A stretch of DNA of 64,000 nt from assembly GCF_004801405.1 (NCBI RefSeq), contig NZ_SSOB01000004.1:124001-188000 (forward strand), in the 5' to 3' direction. The stretch comes from Cohnella fermenti. Lineage in GTDB: Bacteria > Bacillota > Bacilli > Paenibacillales > Paenibacillaceae. The translations under genes were made by a program, and so were the position numbers. The notes below the pieces were generated by a model. The model did not search any database. It had not been told where the DNA came from and worked only from the letters and a program-made list of their open reading frames with translations. Positions 42,725 through 54,700 of the stretch are shown piece after piece. Numbering within the stretch: position 1 is the stretch's first letter; the number at the start of each line of letters is the position of its first letter.

Positions 42725-45700
42725 ATGAGGAAAATCATCAAGGGCAGAGGAAGCGCGCTGTGGCTTAAATGGCTATGGATTGCGAGCTTGCTTGCCGGAT
42801 TGCTCGAGCCAATTGGGGCGCGGGCTGGAGCCGCCGTCTCGCATCTGAACGATGCTGCCCTGTCGGATATTGCCGGGCATTGGGCGGAGGAACCGATGGC
42901 CGAGTGGGCGTCGGCAGGATTGATTCAGGGCTTCGCGGACGGCACGCTGCGGCCGGACGACATCATTACGCGCGTTCAGTTCATCGCGCTTGTCAATCGC
43001 CTGTTCGGGCTGCAGGGCGAGGAGGGGGCGGCGGCATTCGGCGATGTATCCGCTGGAGCTTGGTTCGCTTCCGATGTGAATGCGGCTGTGCAGGCCGGTT
43101 ATGTGCACGGCTTCCCGGACCGCACGTTCCGGCCGGACAAGCCGTTGCAGCGCATCGAGGCTGTCACGATGCTGACCGCGCTTGTGCCGACGATCGCCGA
43201 TGAAGCCGCCGGCACGCTGGAACGGTTCAAGGATATTAGTGAAGTGCCTGGCTATGGCCGCGCCTCGTTGGAAGCGGCGGTCGCGTCGGGGCTGCTGCAG
43301 GGGCTCCCGGACGGAACGGTACGTCCGCTTAAGTCGATGACTCGTGCCGAGGCCGTAGTGCTTCTGGATCGTATTCGGCAGGGGGCTGATGCAGTCTCCG
43401 GAAGCGGCATCGTTCCGGGAGCGCGGGTGGTAACGGAAGCGGGAACGTATGGGCCTTCAGCGGGCGTGTTCACGGTCGGCGGCAATCTGGAGGTCGGAGC
43501 TTCGGGAACGACGCTTCGCAATGTCGTGGTGAAGGGCGATCTGACGATTCTCCCGTCAGTCGGCGAAGGGGACGTGTACTTGCACAACGTCGAGGTAGAA
43601 GGGAGCACGTTCATTCAAGGCGGCGGACGGAACAGCGTCCATATCGATAACTCCGTTCTTGGCACTGTCGTCATCGACAAGTCCGGCGGCTTGGTGCGGG
43701 TCGTCGTGGACGGAGCGACCGTCATCGCGCAATTGGACGTCCAGAGCGATGCCGGCATCGAATCGCCGCAAGGCATGGAGAGCGGAATCGCGGGCATCAC
43801 GATTCTATCGTCCGGGGAAGTGAAGCTGTCCGGGGAGTTCGGCCATGTAGAAGTGAGAGGCGGCGTCAAGCTGACCGTGGCTGCAGGCTCCGTCGCGAAT
43901 CTCGTCGTGAACGAGGAAGTATCCGGGGTTCGAATCGAACTGGCCGACGGCGTGCATGTCGAGCGGATGACGCTGCGCGGCGCAACCGATGTGACCGGGG
44001 CGGGAACGATCGGGACGGCGATTGTCGATTCGGCCGATGTCGCGTTCGAGAACGAACCGGCAACGAAGGAAGTGACGGAGAAGGGAAGCTCCGGCAGCGC
44101 GGCGGGAGGAGGAGTATCGACGGGCCCGGGCTCATCGCCGTCGCCGGAACCGACAACGTCCCCAGAGCCTGCCGAATCGCCGGAGCCGACCGAACCGACC
44201 GAATCGCCGGAGCCGGCGGACACGGCCGTCGAAGCCGCGGTCAGTCAGGCAAGCGCAACGGGGTTCCGGCTTGCGCTGAGCGTGCCCGTGCCCGCGTTGG
44301 CGGCGACGGACATCCTCTTGCGCGACAGCGCCGGTACGGCCGTTGCCGTCGGAACGCCGACGACAATCGACGGAGGAACGGCGTACCGGATTCCGGCTGT
44401 ACTGACGGAGGGAACGACGTATACGCTGGCTATCTTCAAGCCAGGTTACGACTTCGGAGCCGAGCTTACGTTCGCGGTTCCCGTTACGCCGCCGCCGATC
44501 GTCTCGGTGAACGCCTCGCCTCACGGGATCAGCTCGGCAGGATTTAGTGTAACTCTCGACACTTCCGTGCCGGGATTGACGTCTGCGAATTTTACACTGG
44601 TGAACCTATTGGATAATGCGCCGATCGCTCTCGGACAACCTTCCACCGAAGACGGCGGTTCCTATACGTTCAGCGCGGCGCTTGAGGAAGGGCAAACCTA
44701 CTCGTTGTCGATCGCGAAGGAAGGCTACGACTTCGGGAGCGCCGTCGCGATCTATGTCGAAGTGCATGATCCCGAGATCATCGCCGTTCAGGCAACGATT
44801 ACGGCGTCCGCCGCGGAAGGCTTCACGGTATCGCTCAGTCCGCCGATCGAAGGGCTGACCGCATCCGACTTCGCGATCATTCCGAATGCCGGGGGAGAAG
44901 CGGTTCCGGCATCCGGCGCAGCGACGAACGACGAAGGCGCGTCCTACGTGATCGAAGCAGCGTTGACCGAAGGCGTGAGCTACACGATCGCGATTGTCCT
45001 TGACGGGTACAGCTTCGGTGCGGCGCTGTCGCTGGTCATTCCGGTCAGCTATGCGACCGTTCAGGCGACGATCAGCCAGGTATCGACGGCGGGGTTCATC
45101 GTGACCCTCGATCAGACGGTGCCGGAGCTTGACGCGCTGAATTTTGTGCTGTCGCGAGGCGCGTCGCAGGTCGGCATCGACATGCTGAGCCCGGTTCAGA
45201 CAGGACGCCAGTACGAAGTGTGGTCGACGCTCTCCAAGGGCGAGACGTACGCGCTGACGCTCGACAAGGAAGGCTACGCGTTCGCAGGCGGCTCCGTCGA
45301 ATGGACGGTAGAGCCGTCCCGGCTTCAGGCGGACATCGTCTGGATTACGCACGAGGCGGTCAAGCTGCGCTTGTCGAACGGCGCCGTACAGTTGCCCTTT
45401 GTCGCCTACTCGCTAGAAGACGAGGACGGCAATTCCGTCGCGATCGGCGACATTCGGACGGAAGACGACGGCCGTTCCATCGTCATTCAGGCGGGGATGG
45501 CCGAGGCAGGCAATTATCATTACCGCATCGACCTGGACGATGATCATTATGTAGAAGGAACCGTCGCTGTGCAGGAAGCTCCCGTCGTGACCAAATATAC
45601 GACATTCGAGCCGTCGAATAGCGGGATCACCGTTTATTTGGACAGGCCGGTTCCGGGACTTGTTCTCGGCGACTTCCTTCTCACGGATACGAGCGACGTT

Positions 45701-48700
45701 GCCGTCGCAATTGACGAGGCGTCGACGGCGGATGGGGGCAACAGCTACTATCTGCGGTCGGCCGACATGCAGTACAAGTCTCTGATTCTGGCGATCAGCC
45801 ACGAAGGCTACGACTTCGGTGAGCCGGTCAACCTCATTCGGACGACGCTTGGGCCGTACTATGCCGGCGTAGGCTCGAACAAGTTCATGGCCGGCTTAAG
45901 TCCGGCCGTGCCGGGTCTGACCGCAGACAACTTCCGCATCGTGAACGCTGACGGACAAGCTGTGCCTATCCTTAACGTCTCTTGGGATTCCTATCAAGGG
46001 TACTACGTCGTCCAGTACGACGGGCCGCGGGGTCTGCCGTATACGTTCAGCGTTGTGAAGAGCGGGTACGACTTCGGCGAATCGGCATCCATTGCGCTGG
46101 AGTCCGAGTACAAGATAGACGACATCTCCGGCAGCGGCTTCACCTTTATTCTCGATCCGCCGACCGCGATCAATACGGTCAACGGCTTCGAGGTGAGGCG
46201 GAGCGACGGCAGCCTTGTGCGAGGCGTGACGGCGACGACGGCTGACGGCGGAGCCAGCTACCGAGTGAGCGCGAATCTGACGCCGGGCGATTATACGCTG
46301 CAAGTCGCCGCTGCGCTAAGCCGGACGTCGTTCAGCTTCAACGTTCCCGCCTATGCGACGATTGCGGTCGATCAGGTGACGGATACGGGGCTTCGCGTGT
46401 CGCTCGATTGGTCGTTGGACGGATTGTGGGCGGGATCGTTCGCGATTGTCCGCGCGGATACCGAAGAAGGGATCTGGATTCAGGATGCGACGACGGAGGA
46501 CGGAGGACGGACGTATCGATTAACCGCCGACTTGCCGGAAGGCCTCTACAATGTGAAGCTGATCGGGCATTTGCCGGAGGCGGGGGTCGACTTCGCGGCG
46601 GGAGCGTCGGTCGATGCGGGTGCGGCGACCGTCGGGCAGTTGTCGAACAGCGGATTCCTTCTGAGCTTCGAGAACGCGGTGGCGGGCTTGACGCCTGCCG
46701 ATCTCGAGCTGCGGAACGGGCAAAACGGGCTTGTCGGCGGCGTGATGCTGTCGACCGCGGATGGCGGCCTGACCTATCGGGTTAATGTCGCGCTGGTCAG
46801 CAACAGCGATTACACGTTGACGCTGAGCAAATCATATGTCAAGTTCGGCAGTCCGATCGCCTTCCACGTTCCTTACTTCGTGACGGGAACGATCGTGGAA
46901 TTGACGCCGACCGGCGATATGGCCATCGCTTTCGATCCTCCAATGCCGCAACTGGAGAACGGATGGGGCATCGTCTTCACCGATGCCGGAGGCAACCGGA
47001 TTTTCCCGGGGACGATCGAGATGACGGAAGGCGGTCGAAGCTTCCGCTTGCCGTTCCCGAATTTGGCGCCGGGGCAGACCTATTCGATGGGCATAAACGT
47101 AACGGGCTACGAGATGACGCCTGTGTCGTTCATGCTGCCGGCAGGGTACTCGGTCTCCCAAGCTTCCTCATCCGGCGTTACGGTCGAATTCGCGGCGCCG
47201 ATCCCCGACTTGGCGAAGGGACAGTTCGTCCTGCGCGACTCGACCGGAGCCGAGGTGAAGATCGGCTCTGCCGCGACAACGGACGACGGCTCAATCTACG
47301 TACTGTCCGCCGCCCTCGTGCCGGGCCAATATTACACGTTGCAGGTGAAGCCGGCCTTGCTCTATCAGCAATACCAGCCGATTACGTTCGCGGTCATGAA
47401 GGAGATTACGGCGAAGATATCCTCGCTTAAGCAAGGGAGCTTGAAGCTGACCTTCAGCGAGAAGGTCAAGAACTTGACGTCGGAGCAGTTGGTCTTCCGC
47501 GATGCCGGCGGTTGGCCGATCGCATCCAACGAGTACTATGTCGGACTCACGACCGCCGATCAAGGCTTGACGTATCAACTCAACTTCTCTTTCCCATACG
47601 CCGGGAACGGGAATATCTCGATCGAGTTGATTCGTCCGGACTTCAAGCTGAAGGCGCCGGTAACATTCAGCATTCCGAAGAGCGGCTCCATCTGGCTGTT
47701 CGGCACCTTCGCAGGCCAGATCATGTTCGGGATTAATCCCAATCCGGACGAACTGACGATAGACCACGTTAAGCTGACCGACAGCAAAGGCAAGTCCGTC
47801 GCTGCCTCCTTAAGGCACGAGGCCGACGAGTATTACAGCTTGCTGGGCGACTTCGCGGCTGCGGAAACGTACTATATGTCGGTAGCTTATCCGGGCTACG
47901 ATTACGGCGATCCGCTTGTCATTGGCGTAGAGATCAAGTCTGACGCCTGGATCTACGCCGAGAGTCAGGACGGCTTCAAGCTCAAGCTGTTCCCGGGGAT
48001 TCCCGATCTTGCGCCATCGGACGTTATCGTGACGGATGAGGCGGGCAACCGGACAGCCGTTCAATCGCTCACCTCTGTCGACGGCGGGCTGAACTATCAG
48101 GTGAAGGTTCCGATGTCCGGGAAGCATTCTTACTCGGTATCGATTATCAAATCAGGCTATCTGGTAAGGTTGACACAGACGCTTGCATTGGTCACGCGCA
48201 TGACGTCGATCGAGCATCTGTCGACGGGCGGTCTGACGCTGAACCTGAGCTCCCGAACGCAATTGGCCGCTTCGGACATTGCGTTGCTGGACGATAACGG
48301 CGAAGCCGTCGCCATCCGAGGGTTCGCATCGTGGGACGGCGGTTACAGCTACGAGATCACAGCCGATCTGAAGACGGACCGAAGCTACATGCTGCACATC
48401 GCGAAGTCCGGTTATTACTTCGGTACGCCGCCCGCAATTTTCATTAAGTCCGTGCAGACGGCCTTCGGCGGCATGGCGCCCGGCAGCAATAACGCTTTCG
48501 TCTTGCAGCTTAGCGAGCCGCTGCCGGGCCTTAAAGCGAGCGACTTCAAGCTGAGACGCGCGTCGGACGGCAGTCCGCTGCCGGTGCTGGTCGCAACGAC
48601 GGAGGACGGCGGATCGACGTATGTGCTCGAGGCAAGCTTCTGGGGCGGCGAGAGCTATACCGTCGTTCCGTTCAAGGACGGTTACGACTTCGGCAATCCC

Positions 48701-51700
48701 GTCCCGGTGAATGTGCCGGTGTTCGCGAGCGCCGCGCTGCTCGAAGCGGGCGTCTCCGGATTCGTCGTCGGCCTAAACCCGGGAGTTGCGGGGATGGACG
48801 CCGGACACTTCACGGTGCGCAATTCCGTCGGCGATGCGATCCCGGTTCTCGGCGTCACGGAGGAAGACGCCGGAGAGCGTTACCGCGTGCAAGCGAATTT
48901 GCCGGGCGGGGAGACGTACGAGGTTACATTGAGCCGTTCGGGATATGTGTTCGAGCCGAGTTTGTCGTTCTCGCTGCCGACAACGATTGCGAGCGAGGTT
49001 CTGTCCGCTTCGGAGACCGGCATCCGAATCGGTCTGACGCCAGGCGTATCGGGGCTCTCGAAGGCTGCGTTCGTGCTTAAAGATTCGGCGGGCGGCATCG
49101 TCGCCATCGAGGAGGCTTCGACAAACGATGGCGGCAACAGCTACTTGTTGAAGACGGTCCTTGAAGGCGGGAAGACGTATTCGCTTCAACTGGCCGCCGA
49201 AGGCTACGACTTCGGCTCCATGCTCAGCGCAAGCGTGCCGATTCCGATCAGCTTGTCGATAACCGATCCGAACGCCGACGGATTCGTTGTCGCCCTTGAT
49301 GCGCCGGTTCCAGGCTTGACCGTATCGAATATCATCCTGCAGGACGGCGCGGGCGCGGCAGTTGCCGTAAGCAGCGTCAAGACGACGGATGGCGGCGCAA
49401 CATACGCGGTAAAGGCTGAACTGACCGAAGGAGCGGCCTATAGCCTGATCGTCGTCCGCAGCGGTTACGACTTCGGTCGCGGTACGCCGGTCGATGTGCC
49501 GTTGCCGCCGCCGGAGCCTCCGGTCGCGATGACGGTCACTGAAACATACAGTGACAGATTCACGCTGCATCTAGGCGAGTCCGTTCGCGGCCTCACCGCA
49601 GCCAATCTCCAAATTACGGATGAGCTCGGGCAAGCGGTGACGCCGACCGATGTGAATGACCGATACGATACGGGAATCGACTATTGGATCTCGATGCCGA
49701 TCGTAAGCGGCAAGGTATATACGGTGGAACTGATCGATTCCAATCGGGAATCGGAGGGGCCGGTCGAGGTGTACCTGGAGCTCAACGCGTACCCGGTACT
49801 GTTGGCCGCGACCCGCGACGGCATCACGCTGCGGCTCAGCAGTGTCGGGACGATCGACCTGCGTTTGAACGATATCGCGATCTATGCCGAGGACGGTTCG
49901 GAAGTTGCGGTTACGGGGCTGAAGCAGGGCCAGGCTGCAGGCACTTATACGATCCAGGCGTACTTGGCCGAAGGCAACGAGTACCGGTTCGAGCTGCAGG
50001 ACCGCAAGGCGACGGTGTTCGACTGGCAATCGAACCCGAACGAGATTCTCGTTCCGATCAAGTCGACCGTGACGGCTGAGCGCGTGAACCTGAACGGGTT
50101 CGATCTCGCCTTCACCACGCCGGTGTCGGGACTGTCTGTTACGATTTACAATGGCAACAGTGTGTTCGGTTCTCAGCCCGATTCGGTCGTGTCGACGGAT
50201 GGCGGCCGAACCTATCAAGTCCGCTTCTACTTCGCCTACAATTCGACTTACCGGGTTCGGATCGCAAGCGACGGGTACGATCTGGGCGAAGATATCAACG
50301 TCACGAATGTCAGCTTGCCGCCGGCGCTGCTCACGGCTGCGACCGATCCGGGCGGCAGGAAAGTCGTACTGGGCTTCGATATGGAGTTAAGCTCCGTCCC
50401 TGCGGATGCTCCGTTCTCCGTCAAGATCAACAACAAGTGGCAAAGCGGGGTGCAGGCAGCGCGCGTTGCCGGGGACTCGACGAAGGTGGAACTGACCTGG
50501 AGCGCTTCCGGAGCCGTCATCACGTCGGACTCGACCGTTCAAGTCGCCTATACCGGCATCCAGCGGGTTCAAGCGGTCAATACGGCTTATCTTGTATCGT
50601 TCGATGCCTTGGATGTGGCCAATGTTGCAACGACGGAAGGGTTCGTACGCAGCTTCCCGGCAGATCAGGATGCCGCCCCGGCCGCTTACGGACTGCATAC
50701 GACCTATGGCCGGACAGCACTGGAGACGGCGAAGCTGCTTCGCGAAGCGGGCTTCGCCAGATGGAATTACGCAAGGGCGGTAAAGGCCGAATATGATCTC
50801 GACACGGCCGGCTTCATCGCCTTGATGTCCCAGATGAATGTCGATGCTTCCATGATGTTCGAAGCCTTGATCGATGTTGGGGGGGACGGCACATTCATGG
50901 ACGCCCTCAGTCTGATGATCGCCGCAGGCTACACGGCTTCCGATCTCGCGCCGCTGCTGCGCGACAGAGGTTATCAGAGCAAGGAGATCGGCTTGCGAAT
51001 GAAGCAAGCGGGAGTATCCGCAAGCGATGTCGCGGGCGTGTTGCGCGATACATTCAAGGCTTCCGCCAGCAGTGCGGCGGCGGTCCTTAAGGCTGTCGGC
51101 TATTCGCTCGCCGAGATCGGCGACACGGTGCAAGCCGCGTACAAGCTGACGAATGGGGAAGCGGCTCAGGCACTGAAGTCGGCCGGTTATTCCGCTTCGG
51201 ACACGCTGGCGTTTATTCGCGAACGTTATGCGGCGGGCGGCACGAATTCCGTCTTGTGGCTCATCGGCGCCGGCTATACGGCGAATGAAGCGGGAACGGC
51301 GCTCGGCGCGAACAATCCGTTCGCTGATGCGGCGGAAGCTGCCGTCGCATTCGTTGGCGCGGAGCTGGCACCGAGCGACATCTATGTCCTCGTCAGACAG
51401 CTCTTCGGCGGCAATACCGCTGCAAGCGCCATGCTGGCCGCCGGCATCGAGGCTTCCGAGGTCGCCAGGGCGGTTCAGGCCGGGGGAGAGACCCCTGCCG
51501 TTGCCGTGTCCGCGCTTCTGACTGCCGGCGTCGGAGTCAAGCCAGCCGCAACGTATATCGCGGATGCCTGGGGGAACACGTCGGCCGCGCTCGCTTCCGC
51601 CATGAACGGTTTTGCGGCGAGCGGCATCGGCATCGTCGAGCGTGCGAGCCTTCTGCTGGGCGTATACGGCGCGGACATCGGCCCGGCGATCGCCGCTCTG

Positions 51701-54700
51701 AATCCGGCAGCGACAGCGGCGGAACGGGGCGCGATGATGTCAACGCTGGTCAGCGCCGGCTATGATCGGGTCGCCGTCACCGCGTATTACCTGAACAGCG
51801 TCTACAACGGACGCCGCGCCGATGCGCTCGGCTTGCTGGTGAGATCAGGCGTGTCGATCGACGAGAGTCTGAGCTTGATCCGCTCCGCTGTCGTCGCCTC
51901 GGGAGCCGCGTTCACTCTGCAGGATGCCGTGACCGTCTTCCGCGACAGCTATGACGGCTATACTGCGGACGAGGTGGTGAAGGCGCTCATGACAACCTTC
52001 GCCCAGGCTCAGGAAGATGGGATCAGCGCTCAAGCGATCGCGAAGGAGATGACGGATGCGAACCGCTGGGGCAAGCTCGATATTACCCGGTCGCTCATCG
52101 CGCGGATGGGCGTAACGCTCGCGGGTTGGGTCGAGCTTGAGCGGAGCGATGCCTTCTCCCGTTATGGCTGCCCTTGCAGCATCTCGACCATCGTGAACGA
52201 ATCGAGATACTTGTTCAGCGGAGCGACGATCGAGCAAATCGCCGCCGCGATGAGTCAATCGGAGCTGTTCACGCTTGACGAACTGATCGATGGCTTGATC
52301 GGGTCTTACCAGATGTCCAGCTCGTATGCGGATGCACTGCCGCGTCTGACGGCAACCCTTAAAGATTCGGGTTATCCGTTCGTGGACATTGCCGCTGCCT
52401 TCGATGAGAGAGGCTGGAGCGACTGGATTATGGAATTCAGCCGGTACGGTATTGCCGCAAGCGAAGTCGTCGCTTATCTGAAGAGCATCTCCGTCTCCGA
52501 CGCGGACATCGTGCAGCGTCTTGAGCCCTACGCGCTCGGGCACATCGTGCTTGCGCTACGCACCGAGCTGGGCAAGGACGAAGCGGAGGCAACTGCCCTG
52601 CTGACGTCCCGATACGACACGGAAGATGTCGCATACGCAGTAACGTTCGCCTACGGCGGAGATCCGGTCACGCTGTGGATCAAGACGCTGAGAAGCCAGA
52701 ACGCGACGGCAATCTCCGTCATCAACACGATCTCCGCGCGATTCTCCAATTACCGGGACGCCGCTGTCGTCGGACCGGCGCTCATACGCGGAGGGTACGA
52801 GGTGAACGAGGTTATGGCCGGGCTGCTTCTTTATACGAAGAGCAACGGCAACCTGCAGGCAACCGTAAGCCTGCTGAAGACGCTGTATTCGGAAGAACAG
52901 GTCTCGATCTCGAACCTGCTGTCCGCCTCGGGCAGCGAGACACCGGAGAGTGGCATCACGTTCCTGAAGAACGCGGGCTTCGGAATCAGCTCCATCGCGC
53001 GCGGCTTGAAGGAATATTACGGACTGGCTTCCGGCAAGGCGTCGGCCCTGCTTATTGCTCGGTATCCGAACGACATCGGCAGCGTGCTGAATGCAATCGC
53101 TTGGGCTTACGACGCAAGCTTCGGGGAATCGGTCGAAGAGGCGCTTGCGGAGCAAGGCATTACGACGGTGGAAGAGGCAATTCCTTATCTGGGGAAAAGA
53201 GGCTTCTCATTCGAGGAAACCGTCGGCGCCGTCAAGGACGGGTTCGGCTTGTCTGCCGGCGAAGCTGCGAGCCGGTTCGCGGCGCTTAATCAAGCCTCGG
53301 TCAGCGTGCTCTTGAATACGATCTCCGTCGTCTATAACCAGTCGCCGCTGGTCATCTTGTACGAGTGGCAGGCGGCCGGCGGTACGGCGAGCTTCCAGGA
53401 AGCGGTCGGGCTCGGCTACAGCGCCGGGATCTCCTTAAGCGGACTTGTCGTTGTCGCAAGAGATTACTACAAGATCTCGTCTGGATCCGCATTCTATGCG
53501 TTAACGGAGTCGCATCGGTACAGCAACAGCCAGATTACCGCCGCCATTGCGTCGCTGTATCCGACGTCGGAGAAGATGACCGTTGCGGAATCGCTGCAAT
53601 CCAAAGGACTGCTTACGCTCGGAGAGGCCGTCCCTTACTTGCGCACCAACCGCTTCGAGCTTCGGGACGTCGTGCGGGTCGGCCGAGATTATTACGGGCT
53701 GTCCGGCGCGGATACGGCGGTCGTACTCGACGGAACGGGGTTCTATACGCTAAGGCAGATCCAGAACGAGGTCGCTGCCGTCTATGAGGTGCCGCTCGAG
53801 CAGGCGGTCGCAGAATCGTTGATCGCGCTAGGCAAGACGAGCTTCGCCGAAGCCATTCCGACGTTCTGGGGAATGGACTACGAGCTGCCGGCGCTCGCAA
53901 GCATCGCCAAATTGTACTATCAACTGGATGAAGGCGCGGCGGTTGTTGCCTTGCAGCAATCGGGGTACTTCAGCCTGCCGGATATTGTAGAGGCTGTGAC
54001 GCTGGAATACGGCAAGCCGACGGACGAGACGATCAGCGCGATGCTCACAGACGGAGGATATGCCACGTTCCCGGACGCGCTCCCATTCCTACTGAACAAT
54101 CAGATCGAGCTCAGGAACATCATCCGGGCCGGCCGCAATCACTACGGATTAACCGGAGCCGCCGTGTCGGCGGCGCTGGTCGGCACGGGCTTCTATACGT
54201 TGTCTCAAGTCCAGACCGAGGTGGCCTATGTTTACGATCAGCCGCTCGATCAGGTCATTGTCGAATCGCTCGGAGGGCTCGGAATAGACAGCTTCGATCA
54301 AGCGATTCCGGAGCTTTGGAAGAAAGACTTGGAGCTGTTCAAGATCGCGAAGGTGGCCAAAGGGTATTACCATCTCAAAGCGAGCGAGGCGATTTATACC
54401 CTGCAGCAGTCGGGTCTCTACGGCTTGACGAACATAATTACCGCTGTTGCCGGCCAATTCGGCAAGCCGACGGAAGAGACCATGGCGGCCCTGCTAGCGG
54501 GCTCCGGGATCGACAAGCTTGAAGACGGCGTCTATCTCCTGCAGCAGATGGGGTACAGCGTTCAGGATATCGTAACGGCAGCCAAGGAGCAGTACGGCCT
54601 GTCCTCAGGCGATTCCGCCATCAAGCTGGCCGAGCTTGGCGTAGCCGGCACGGAGATTATTCAATGGGCCGTCTCAAGTGTGTACGAGCAAAGCGCAGGA

